Of a stretch of DNA of 46,137 nt, positions 1 to 7,982 are shown one piece after another. The translations under genes were made by a program, and so were the position numbers. Position 1 is the first letter of the stretch. Every line of letters starts with the position of its first letter. This DNA is from a virus: positions 1 to 46,137 of IMG/VR virus record IMGVR_UViG_3300042864_000650; one strand, written 5' to 3'. The notes beneath the pieces are model-generated. The model was not told the origin of the DNA, did no database searches, and saw only the letters and a list, made by a program, of their open reading frames with translations.

Positions 1-163
1 TTACAGTGACATTGCCTGTTGCTCCAGAAATACCAATAGCGGTACCTGCTACAACGGTAGAAACATAATTACCCGTTGTATCTGTGCCTAAAACAACTGA
101 CCCATCAACAAATGTTGATACACCAGTAGTACCTAATTGAGAGACTCTACGAATACCAGTCAT
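1..163 (-). CDS. Partial tail-fibre-like structural protein
   Basis: Only the first 54 codons lie in the window; the gene continues past base 1. The ATG at 163-161 overlaps the stop of the upstream gene as TAATG, the coupling used through this tail cluster. The visible peptide begins MTGIRRVSQLGTTGVSTFVD and is rich in Gly, Thr, Val and Ser with no charged cluster, like the beta-rich fibre proteins next to it. A tail or fibre role is inferred from composition and position; no named domain can be assigned. Confidence 0.6.
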   Translation of the reverse strand, partial: MTGIRRVSQLGTTGVSTFVDGSVVLGTDTTGNYVSTVVAGTAIGISGATGNVTV

Positions 164-1260
164 TATGCAGGTCCTATATCTTCCACAAACAAAAATGCTT
201 TAGTACTGGAACCCCTGCTTGCATATCCATTTGCTCCAGTAGCCTGCAAAGTTGCAACGACATTCTGTGCGCCAGCAGTAATTGTTCCAAGCCAAATAAG
301 ATTAATAAATCTATTAGTAACTCCAGAAACATCTAATTGTTCAAAGCACTCGTTAAGAAGTGTTCCAGAAATGTTTGTTAATCTTATTCTTGCTGCTATA
401 TATGCACTTGCATTAGTAGGAAAAACATCAGGCTCAAAATAGGTTATTTTGTATAGCCTGCCAGTTACGGCAGTAAAAGAAGAACCAGTAATCTGCACTT
501 CTTCAGAAGTAATAGTTGTGTCAGAACCTGTGGCACTGTTGTAGGACATTACTCCCCAGGCAACATTCCAAGGTCGTGAAGCCATAGTTGCTATTTGTGT
601 TGTGTTTGTCCCAGCGGAAGCAGTAGGTGCTAATGGAGTGCCAGTCAGGGTTGGACTAGCAAGTGGTGCTTTTAACGCAAGGTCAGAAGTAAGGCTTGCT
701 ATCTTGCTTTGAGCGATTGCAGCCGAAGTGTTAATATCGGCATTTAAGATGGTTCCGTCAAGAATCATTGTTGAAGTAACGGTTCCCGTATCGGCAACGG
801 TGACGGCGGTGCCAGAAATCTTGGTTTTATCTATAGCCGCCGATGCGTTGATGTCTGCATTGACAATTGCTCCATCAGCAATCTTGGCACTTGTAATAGC
901 ATTGTCTGCAATGTAGGTAGCCGTAGATGCAAGAGGACCATCGTTTAAGACACCTGAGACTGTCAGGTTAAGCGCCGAGTTTGTAGAAGCCAGCGCCCTG
1001 AGAGTCTCTCCAGTTGTGAGTACTTGAGACAAGTTGATAATCACCGTGTCATTAGCCGCTACTGACGTACCACTGAATAGAGCATTACTAGCAGAAGCAG
1101 TATTAACGTAAAAAGTAAATGTAGCCGCAGTTCCTGTAATGTTCGTTACGACTAATTGTTTAATGATTGCGGAATACCCAGTTGGAACTGTATACAGCGC
1201 ACTAGCCGCTGATGTTGTCAGCGTTGTAGGGGAAATGAAGCGTGTCTCTACGAATGGCAT
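163..1260 (-). CDS. Tail fibre protein with swappable C-terminal domain
   Basis: This 365-aa protein is Ala/Thr/Ser-rich with collagen-like or beta-helical shaft repeats. Motifs such as ITSAKIADGAIVNADI recur at about residues 120-190 and are typical of phage fibre shafts. The last ~130 residues, from RPWNVAWGVMSYNSATG to FLFVEDIGPA, closely resemble the end of the 1016-aa fibre protein at 2311-5361. Shared blocks include GRxYKITYFE and RIRLTNISGT. That domain is probably a receptor-binding or trimerisation tip (inference). Its start overlaps neither gap nor spacer with the collar gene: the two share base 1260. Confidence 0.75.
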   Translation of the reverse strand: MPFVETRFISPTTLTTSAASALYTVPTGYSAIIKQLVVTNITGTAATFTFYVNTASASNALFSGTSVAANDTVIINLSQVLTTGETLRALASTNSALNLTVSGVLNDGPLASTATYIADNAITSAKIADGAIVNADINASAAIDKTKISGTAVTVADTGTVTSTMILDGTILNADINTSAAIAQSKIASLTSDLALKAPLASPTLTGTPLAPTASAGTNTTQIATMASRPWNVAWGVMSYNSATGSDTTITSEEVQITGSSFTAVTGRLYKITYFEPDVFPTNASAYIAARIRLTNISGTLLNECFEQLDVSGVTNRFINLIWLGTITAGAQNVVATLQATGANGYASRGSSTKAFLFVEDIGPA

Positions 1261-2147
1261 TAGTACCTCACTATATAGTTTAGAACCATTGTTGGCTGCA
1301 TTACGCTATGAGATTCAGCAGCAGATGCAGCCGTGTTGGGTTGGTTGCTCATCGTTACAGAACCTGAAATTGAACCAGCAGGGGTAAAAGAGTGTGCATG
1401 ACGAGCAGAAGCACCACCCGTACTGAAGTTGTGTTGGTGGTTCGGGTAAGAACCTGTATGGTCAGCATACGAACCTCCTCCACGACCTACTGCATGGTTA
1501 TTTTCCATTGTTGTACCAGCAACACCTACAACTCTCAAGAAGTCTGTGTAAGCGTTCATTGAAGTAGTGCCAGAGTGTGAGTGGTCTGGAGAATCATTTC
1601 CCGTTGTGCTACCAGTACCCGTAAAAGAACCGCTAAATGAAGCAGTATTGTCATGGGAGTGAGCAGGGACTCCTGACTGTGCGGAAGTCAAAGTTACATA
1701 CTGTGACCCAATAACTGTTCCAGAACTATTGGCAATATCAAGGCGAAGAGCGTCTGTGCCGCCCATATTGTCAATACCAGCAACCGTACGACCACGAAGG
1801 TCAGGAAGACAGAAGTCAGTTTCTGCTACGACACCAGTATTGTAAGTAGTTGAAAGAACTGCGAACAAAGCGGCATAGGTTGTTCTAGATACCGCTTGTC
1901 CGTAGCAAAGCAACCAACCTGTTGGTGCCGTAGAACCAGCAAACGGGGTAATCATGCCCACTGGTAGACCTACACCAGCAGCAAAGGTAGCCGTGGTTGC
2001 GCCAGAACTATCAATAGCCATTACAGATGCGCCAGAAGAGTTCTTAACCTCAAAAATAGTAGAGGTTGACCCTGATACTTGCTGGATTAATACTGAATCA
2101 GCGCCAACGTTAAATTGTGGTGCTGTGTCTACACGCCTACGAGCCAT
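1260..2147 (-). CDS. Phage tail collar domain protein
   Basis: The 295-aa protein carries the tail collar signature at about residues 60-125. It reads VGMITPFAGSTAPTGWLLC, followed by YAALFAVLSTTYNTG and FCLPDLRGRTVAGIDNMGG. The remainder is Gly/Ser/His-rich (PDHSHSGT, YPNHQHNFS), as in short tail fibres of the Tail_Collar family, and it ends in VLNYIVRY. The N-terminus includes FEVKNSSGASVMAIDSSG, an intramolecular-chaperone-like fibre repeat common in phage tails. Collar proteins sit at the distal tail and contribute to adsorption. Its ATG is coupled by TAATG to the small gene upstream. Confidence 0.85.
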   Translation of the reverse strand: MARRRVDTAPQFNVGADSVLIQQVSGSTSTIFEVKNSSGASVMAIDSSGATTATFAAGVGLPVGMITPFAGSTAPTGWLLCYGQAVSRTTYAALFAVLSTTYNTGVVAETDFCLPDLRGRTVAGIDNMGGTDALRLDIANSSGTVIGSQYVTLTSAQSGVPAHSHDNTASFSGSFTGTGSTTGNDSPDHSHSGTTSMNAYTDFLRVVGVAGTTMENNHAVGRGGGSYADHTGSYPNHQHNFSTGGASARHAHSFTPAGSISGSVTMSNQPNTAASAAESHSVMQPTMVLNYIVRY

Positions 2148-2311
2148 TAGTTAGTCTCCATACGCAATAATACCGTAACATCATATAACTGATTAGAGGC
2201 GTTGTTTACTTTGTCCACGACAACCCACTTTTCACCGTCGTATGTCCATGTCTTACCACCGACTGTGTAGGTCTGATTTGCTGTAGGGGAGTTTGGAAAG
2301 TCAATAGCCAT
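2147..2311 (-). CDS. Small tail-associated protein (54 aa)
   Basis: A 54-aa ORF fills the gap between two fibre genes exactly, with TAATG overlaps at both ends. It begins MAIDFPNSPTANQTYTVGGK and continues TWTYDGEKWVVVD. This DFPNSPT...GxTYTxGxKTWTxDGxKW motif is widespread as a module of phage fibre proteins, here free-standing. It may be an adaptor or fibre-tip subunit (inference). Both overlaps and the motif make it a real gene despite its size. Confidence 0.8.
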   Translation of the reverse strand: MAIDFPNSPTANQTYTVGGKTWTYDGEKWVVVDKVNNASNQLYDVTVLLRMETN

Positions 2312-5300
2312 TATGCGGGTCCTATATCTTCTACTAAAATATGCGTAATGGAATCAGAAGAACGAGAACAGATACCTGAACCACCACCACTTGCTTCAAG
2401 GGTCCCACAAACAGTTACAGAACCAGATAAAGATGTTGTTATGCAAAAGTTAGTTGTATTGTTTCTTTGATTAATAATTGCATTTTCTGAAAAATTCAGA
2501 ATTGTTCCAGAGATATTTGTCAACCTTATCCGTGACCTAATAAAGTTAACTGTTCCGCTAAGTGTTGAAACGCCCGATTCAAAGTATGTAATTTTATATC
2601 TGCGACCAGCAATAGCAGTAAATGCACTTGTTGTCAACATTACTGTTTCACTAGAAAAACCAGCCGAGTTAGATGTTGCTTGTTGATATGCAATAGTTCC
2701 CCATGCTGTATTAAAAGGTTTACTTTGCCAAGAAACACCATTGGTAGCAGTAGAGTCAGCAACAAGAACTTGGTTATCTGTGCCTACTGGCAACTTGGCT
2801 ACAACATCTGCTGTAGCACCTACAAGAAGGTCGCCTTTAGTATCAATGACTGTATTAGTGCTGTCAGAAGCCCATGAGACCCCCGTAGCGGTACTTGAGT
2901 TAGCAATAAGCCTTTGGCTGTTACTTCCTACAGTTAAACGGTCTACGGTCTGTGAGGCAGTTCCAAGGATTAAATCACCTTTAGCCTGAACAATTCTTGT
3001 AATGGGGTCGTAGGAAGCGCCTGCGCCAATTTCAATCCACTGGGAATCATAGTAAATAAAGGTAAGACCACTATCAGATTCAAACCAAAGCGCTCCAGCA
3101 GTAGGGGACACTGGTGGTGTATCAGAGACAGTAATACTTGCTCCACCACCAGCAGAAGCGTTAGTCCACAAACTTGTAGCAGTATTATATTTTAATACTT
3201 GACCATCAGTAGGGCTAGTAATAACAACGTCACTGAGACTATCAATAGGTATATTTGAAGGCACATAAGACGATGAACCAGTATTGAAAGCAAGTACTTG
3301 CCCGTTAGTTGCACCAATCGGTTGTATTTTTGTTTGGTTACCGTTGCTCCAGTCAGTCCATTTAAGTTCTTGAGGAAGTAGTTCTGCCTGATAAACGGTG
3401 TCATTGATGACTACTTCATAGTAAGAGAAGCGAGCAAGCCCCGCACTTGGATTTAGTTGCAATGATTGAGGGCTTAACTGCAACCAGTCAGTAACACCCG
3501 ATTCACCTAAGCGAAGGTACTGGTTAAATGACCCAGATTGCCAGTTGGTGCCATCCCAAATGAGTGGTTGAGATGTAATTGGTGTTGCAGCAGATACATC
3601 AGTTAAATCATTAAGAACAACAACCCCACCAGCAGAAGCGTTAGTCCACAAACTTGTAGCAGAGTTATATTTTAATATTTCACCATTTGCAGGTGATGTA
3701 ATGGCAACATCTGAAAGGTCATCAATAACAACGCTTGCCATGGCTGTACTGTGGTCTAAAGCATTATGGCGAGTATCAGTTAAGTACTGAGTGTGGTCAT
3801 CATCTGCAAGGCCAGTCATTGACCCGTGGTCGGATACTGGAGTTGATGGGATTGCTCCATCAGTGGAAAGAATCTGTCGGATATCTGTCACTAAGACGAT
3901 ACGGGCATTTACCGAGTTTGTGTATGTATCTAGCGCTTTGTAAATGATTTTGTGAAGCGGGCGAAATTCATGGATAGGTAATGCTGATAAATCAAGGTCT
4001 TCCCATAGCGCTTCTTCTGCTAGCCCTTGATTAACATAGGCAGTTTGCCCCATAATGGAAAGTATTGGCTCGTTCAGGTTGTTTGTTGCGACAATCCACG
4101 AAATTATGTAATAACCGTTTTGCGCTGTCGCAGTTGTCCACGCTCCGCCAGAATACAAGTTGTACTTTGGTCTACCAGAACCTTGCTTAAAAGCAAATTC
4201 TGTTGCATTATCTTTTTTCCAGTGGTCTCCATCTCTGTAAAAAGATGGTATCTCTGCGTTGCCCTGAAGAGTCTGTTCCCATGTGTTTGCAATTGGAGTT
4301 GCAGAATGCGTGACATCAACCTGAAGGTCTTCATCAAAAAATGTTCCATTAGCAAGGTCAAACTTTGCATCAGTGTCAGATGAACCGTTACCTGCCGCCC
4401 AACTTATTCCAAATCCATTAGCAATAGCCGCACCACGAGTCCTATGTAGGTACTCGTGTGTTGCCCAGTCAAGAGTGATTCCGTGGCGCTCATCAGCAAA
4501 GAAGTAAGCCTTATTGTCTACTTCATTCCAGTAAATGTAAGCAGTTGGTGCGTCTGTATCCCAAACAAAGTAACTGGTCCGATAACTTAAAACACCTGAA
4601 GAGTCAAAGTAAATGTAGTAAAGACCTGATGTATCTGGAATAATGACCGTTGATGTGGTTGTCTTTACAAACCGTTTACCTGCACACCACACTGTGTATG
4701 ATGTAGATGCTGGTGCAATAGAAAATGTGCGTGTACCTTCGTTAAATGAAATAACGCTGTCTGCTTTATTCTCATGACCCATCGGCTCATTGGATGGGCT
4801 AACCTTATTAACCCAGTTTGTACCATCAAACTCAAGAAATTGACCATTGGCTGGTGTACTGATAACAACATCTGTGAGGGTGTCAAGGGCTAATGCAGTG
4901 TTATTACCTGTTACAGCGGCATAGATAGCCACACGAACACTATTGATAGTTGGTACAACGCTGAAGTCAATAGTTACTGTGCCAGTTGTAGTAGCCGCCC
5001 AATAAGCGTCAATAACTTCATAAGGAGAAGCCGCATTACGGATAGTAACAAAGACATCACGAGTGTTAAGACCATGCGATAAAACAAAAACATCATTGGT
5101 ACCATCACCAATAGTTGCGGTGTATGTACTCCCAGCAACTCCTGAAGCACCATTTACCCAGTCGGTGCCGTTATATACAAGGGCTTGACCATTAGAAGGT
5201 GTGGTGACAATAACGTCTGAAAGGTCATCAATAGAGCCAACAGTAGAGGCAGTACCAGGAACAAACTTAGTTCCGTTGTATTTAAGTACTTGGTCGCTGG

Positions 5301-5361
5301 CAGCGCCAGCAGGGTCAATCTCAACGCCCTTGACAAATAGTGATTTGAGAAAGTTAGCCAT
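2311..5361 (-). CDS. Large repetitive tail fibre/receptor-binding protein
   Basis: At 1016 aa this is the largest protein of the window. It holds about five copies of a ~30-residue repeat, LSDVVITSPxxGQxLxYNxTxxW, spread from residue ~40 to ~680. Near residues 790-880 are two copies of KGDLxxGxxxxxVxxLxVG ending in ATxGVSW. The C-terminal ~130 residues match those of the 365-aa fibre at 163-1260. The N-terminus (MANFLKSLFVKGVEI) resembles fibre attachment ends. A good Shine-Dalgarno (GAGGAC) lies 6 nt before the ATG. It is a probable main fibre or adhesin. Confidence 0.85.
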   Translation of the reverse strand: MANFLKSLFVKGVEIDPAGAASDQVLKYNGTKFVPGTASTVGSIDDLSDVIVTTPSNGQALVYNGTDWVNGASGVAGSTYTATIGDGTNDVFVLSHGLNTRDVFVTIRNAASPYEVIDAYWAATTTGTVTIDFSVVPTINSVRVAIYAAVTGNNTALALDTLTDVVISTPANGQFLEFDGTNWVNKVSPSNEPMGHENKADSVISFNEGTRTFSIAPASTSYTVWCAGKRFVKTTTSTVIIPDTSGLYYIYFDSSGVLSYRTSYFVWDTDAPTAYIYWNEVDNKAYFFADERHGITLDWATHEYLHRTRGAAIANGFGISWAAGNGSSDTDAKFDLANGTFFDEDLQVDVTHSATPIANTWEQTLQGNAEIPSFYRDGDHWKKDNATEFAFKQGSGRPKYNLYSGGAWTTATAQNGYYIISWIVATNNLNEPILSIMGQTAYVNQGLAEEALWEDLDLSALPIHEFRPLHKIIYKALDTYTNSVNARIVLVTDIRQILSTDGAIPSTPVSDHGSMTGLADDDHTQYLTDTRHNALDHSTAMASVVIDDLSDVAITSPANGEILKYNSATSLWTNASAGGVVVLNDLTDVSAATPITSQPLIWDGTNWQSGSFNQYLRLGESGVTDWLQLSPQSLQLNPSAGLARFSYYEVVINDTVYQAELLPQELKWTDWSNGNQTKIQPIGATNGQVLAFNTGSSSYVPSNIPIDSLSDVVITSPTDGQVLKYNTATSLWTNASAGGGASITVSDTPPVSPTAGALWFESDSGLTFIYYDSQWIEIGAGASYDPITRIVQAKGDLILGTASQTVDRLTVGSNSQRLIANSSTATGVSWASDSTNTVIDTKGDLLVGATADVVAKLPVGTDNQVLVADSTATNGVSWQSKPFNTAWGTIAYQQATSNSAGFSSETVMLTTSAFTAIAGRRYKITYFESGVSTLSGTVNFIRSRIRLTNISGTILNFSENAIINQRNNTTNFCITTSLSGSVTVCGTLEASGGGSGICSRSSDSITHILVEDIGPA
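3146..3182. repeat. 37-bp direct repeat, copy 1 (fibre gene)
   Basis: This stretch is identical to 3626-3662. The copies lie exactly 480 bp apart, i.e. 160 codons, so the repeat is in frame and encodes the same SLWTNASAGG segment of two fibre repeats. Identity at DNA level implies recent duplication or gene conversion. Confidence 0.85.
3626..3662. repeat. 37-bp direct repeat, copy 2 (fibre gene)
   Basis: Partner of 3146-3182, 480 bp away and in frame. Recombination between the copies would delete or duplicate 160 codons of shaft without a frameshift. Confidence 0.85.
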
Positions 5362-5395
5362 AATAGTCCTCTACTAGGGTAGCACGAGGCTACCC

Positions 5396-6646
5396 CTAAG
5401 CCAAGATTACTACTCGGTATTGGTTAGCAGTTGGTGCTACCGCAAAGTTTAAAGTAGTCGTAGGTACAGCGGAACCATCATTTACGTTGGTAATGTCAGC
5501 GTAGACAACTTCTCCAGAAGATACTTCATAAACATTGACTATTACATCGTTTGTTCCTAAACCATGTGCAATGGCATATGACGTAGCCGATGTAGAAAGA
5601 GTTTCAGCATGCTTCTTCTTTGTCCATACGGGAGCAGATGCGCCAGCAACAAGGACATGGCCCGAAGTACCAAGACCGAGGGTGCTTGTAGTAGCAGAAC
5701 CTGTTTGGTAAACGATTGAACCAGCGGCACCACCAGTAACGTTGGTTGCTGTTGTAGCGGTTGAAGCATTACCTGTGTACTGGGTAGCCGACAGTACTTG
5801 TGTACCAGCAATCTTGATGACCTTGGTTGACGCAAGGTCAATATGCTCAGAAGATGTCCATGCCGCTGTGCTAGATACCCAGTTCCATGTCTTATCAGTA
5901 AGACCTTTAAGGGTAAGACCACCACCATTGGCTGTGGAGTCAGATGGGGAAGCAACATCACCCAAAATAAAGTTAATATCATCAACGGTGATGACTGTTG
6001 AGTTAATAGTAGTTGTTGTACCTTCAACGGTTAGGTTACCTGCAATAGTAACTGTTCCAGAGGCATTACCGATGTTGAGAGTAGTAGCCGCACCAGCAAA
6101 GTTAACTGTGGTAGCCGTTGTGTTAAGTAGGTCAAACGAGGTGCTTGCTGTAGTAAGCGAGGTTGTGATTGCAGGGCTAGTACCAAATACAAGGGAACCA
6201 GAGCCAGTTTCGTTAGAAATGACTCCAGCCAGTTCAGCAGATGTAGTTGCCGCAAAAACGCTTAACTTGTCAGTTGTCTTAGCAACGTTAGTGATAGCAC
6301 CAGAGGCACCATTGACTGTTGTAACGCCCGTAGAGGATGTTAAATACGTTGTGGTGTCTAGTGCCCATGTATCAGCAGCAGTTTTGATAAGGAAGCCAGA
6401 GGTGCCTGCAAGTGCGGCTATTGCGGTAAGGTCACCATCAATGGGTTGCCACGTTCCAGCACCACCTGATGAAAGTTCTACCCATGCCGTACCGTTGTAA
6501 TACTTGAGTTTATTTAAACCACCGTTGGTATCAAAATAAATACCACCAGCCTTTTGGTTAGTTGTAGGTGCTGTACCAGCATTATGAACAACGGCGTTGA
6601 GGAGTTCATTGCCATTGATATTGACATTATTTAGAAACTTTGACAT
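5396..6646 (-). CDS. Tail fibre protein (416 aa)
   Basis: The protein is a low-charge Thr/Ala/Gly-rich fibre. It opens with MSKFLNNVNINGNELLNAVV and GGIYFDTNGGLNKLKYYNGT, then carries TLNIGNASGTVTIAGNLTVE and ITVDDINFILGDV, blocks common in fibres of phages from aquatic bacteria. The C-terminus holds ATSYAIAHGLGTNDVIVNVY, the same HGLxTxDVxV module seen near residues 95-110 of the 1016-aa protein. GAGGATTAA precedes the ATG as ribosome-binding site. Function as structural fibre is well supported by composition and context. Confidence 0.8.
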   Translation of the reverse strand: MSKFLNNVNINGNELLNAVVHNAGTAPTTNQKAGGIYFDTNGGLNKLKYYNGTAWVELSSGGAGTWQPIDGDLTAIAALAGTSGFLIKTAADTWALDTTTYLTSSTGVTTVNGASGAITNVAKTTDKLSVFAATTSAELAGVISNETGSGSLVFGTSPAITTSLTTASTSFDLLNTTATTVNFAGAATTLNIGNASGTVTIAGNLTVEGTTTTINSTVITVDDINFILGDVASPSDSTANGGGLTLKGLTDKTWNWVSSTAAWTSSEHIDLASTKVIKIAGTQVLSATQYTGNASTATTATNVTGGAAGSIVYQTGSATTSTLGLGTSGHVLVAGASAPVWTKKKHAETLSTSATSYAIAHGLGTNDVIVNVYEVSSGEVVYADITNVNDGSAVPTTTLNFAVAPTANQYRVVILA

Positions 6647-6653
6647 TTAATCC

Positions 6654-7079
6654 TCACGAAAAGTATGCTTTTCCACCAAAACTGGCGGAAAACGAAATAG
6701 AAACTTGATTCTCTGTTATATATAATACATCACCTATGACCATGTTCCCGCCGTTATCAACCACGCTCACGGATGGGAAGAACCCCAAATTGTGAGTAAT
6801 GGTCCACGTGGACGCTGAAACACTCTGGGTGTATACAAATGAGCCACCAACTGGTAAAACAAAGTTAAGAGTTTGAGACGGGGCTACACCAGTAATAGAT
6901 ACAGATGCTGGCACTCCAGCCGTTACAGTACCAATAGCAAGGACGTTGGCAGGTCCAGCCACGCCTGGGTCGTGTACCTCTAATACTTGTTCAGTAGGCT
7001 CAGTTACAACAGAAACATTCTTTTTCTGGGTAACTGTTACATACTTATTAGGTGTTTTTGTAACTTCTACGGTGCTCAT
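6654..7079 (-). CDS. Tail/virion protein with TWTITHNLGF module
   Basis: A 141-aa protein with a Lys/Val-rich head (MSTVEVTKTPNKYVTVTQKK) followed by a C-terminal module, STWTITHNLGFFPSVSVVDN. This module is common at the ends of phage fibre and tail proteins. It overlaps the 239-aa gene upstream by ATGA, indicating translational coupling and a joint role, probably in the baseplate or fibre base (inference). Confidence 0.65.
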   Translation of the reverse strand: MSTVEVTKTPNKYVTVTQKKNVSVVTEPTEQVLEVHDPGVAGPANVLAIGTVTAGVPASVSITGVAPSQTLNFVLPVGGSFVYTQSVSASTWTITHNLGFFPSVSVVDNGGNMVIGDVLYITENQVSISFSASFGGKAYFS

Positions 7080-7795
7080 ACAGGTGGTGCTGAAACCGCT
7101 GCTTCAACTACTAGGGTTCCTGATGATAGGCAATCCCAATCACCTGACGAATCTTGTACAAAAAGGTCAAATGGGTATGAACCAGCGGCAACGTCGTTGG
7201 TATTAGAAATATGTAATTCTAAGGTTGCACCTGTTGCTGGCGCTAGGTAACCACGCTTGCTGGCAGGGGTTAAGGCTATTACGGTGTTTTCTGAAGGTGT
7301 GGTGGAATACCAGCGCAAGTCCACAACAGTAGTGCCAGTAGACGTCTTAGCCTGCATGAAGGCGCTTTGGATGGTCATGACAGCGCCAGTTGAGTCCTTC
7401 CATGTGAAGGTACGGCGGTAGTCCGTGTGTTGCTTATAACGGATTTCCATAGCCTGTGTGTCCTCCAGAGGGGTAATAGTGTCTAAAGCAGATACAGTAA
7501 TTGTACCGCCAGATACTGGGCGCTGAACGCCTTTGATAGTAGCCATTACATCGTATTGCAGGTCTCCAAGGGGTAAATCTTGGGTTTCCTCAGCAGTTAA
7601 TGAAAGTTCAATTCCTCGTTCAGTAGTAATAACTGTAGTAATTTCAACTTTTGATAGAGTTCCTGTTTTGATAAAAGCACGAGCCTCAGTAGGGTACAAA
7701 AGGGCGTGGCTATATTTATTTTTTACTATAATAAGGCGCTCCCACGGGAGTCCTCTGTCTAATTTGTAATTGACTGTATGTGGAACGTTAGCCAT
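7076..7795 (-). CDS. Baseplate/tail protein, probable two-domain
   Basis: The 239-aa protein appears to repeat one fold twice. Each half starts with an R-x-F/L strand (WERLIIVKNKYSHALLYP; YRRTFTWKDSTGAVM) and ends in a G-x-Y-x-x-x strand before a Val/Ser-rich tail. This resembles the BppU-like N-terminal domains of baseplate upper proteins, but only at pattern level. It is the first gene of the tail-fibre operon: a TAAACT hexamer lies 6 nt before the ATG, suggesting a leaderless mRNA. Confidence 0.6.
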   Translation of the reverse strand: MANVPHTVNYKLDRGLPWERLIIVKNKYSHALLYPTEARAFIKTGTLSKVEITTVITTERGIELSLTAEETQDLPLGDLQYDVMATIKGVQRPVSGGTITVSALDTITPLEDTQAMEIRYKQHTDYRRTFTWKDSTGAVMTIQSAFMQAKTSTGTTVVDLRWYSTTPSENTVIALTPASKRGYLAPATGATLELHISNTNDVAAGSYPFDLFVQDSSGDWDCLSSGTLVVEAAVSAPPV

Positions 7796-7801
7796 GTAAC
7801 T

Positions 7802-7807
7802 AGTTTA
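7802..7807 (-). promoter_or_regulatory. -10 hexamer TAAACT, leaderless
   Basis: TAAACT lies exactly 6 nt before the ATG at 7795. In actinobacteria a TANNNT hexamer there places transcription start at or next to the A of ATG. No -35 match is evident. Confidence 0.55.
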
Positions 7808-7820
7808 CCCTAGACAGGTG

Positions 7821-7982
7821 CTACTCATCGTCTTGGAAAAAAGACCCCAAGAGATGCAAAGTTAATGTAATACCCGTAATCCACAAAGCAAGGACCTTAA
7901 CGGAGCCAGAAAGTGTGATTAGTACAAGACAAGTACCTGCAAGTGTCCACAAGAGGGCGTATATTTCTTTAAAGAATTTCAT
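7821..7982 (-). CDS. Small two-helix membrane protein (53 aa)
   Basis: The ORF begins MKFFKEIYALLWTLAGTCLV. It has two hydrophobic stretches, about residues 8-25 and 29-48, separated by a short polar turn, and ends in FFQDDE. Its ATG overlaps the stop of the 421-aa secreted protein (TAATG). Small double-spanning proteins beside phage tail or lysis genes are often holins or anti-holins, but no family is recognised. The topology is clear; the function is not. Confidence 0.65.
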   Translation of the reverse strand: MKFFKEIYALLWTLAGTCLVLITLSGSVKVLALWITGITLTLHLLGSFFQDDE

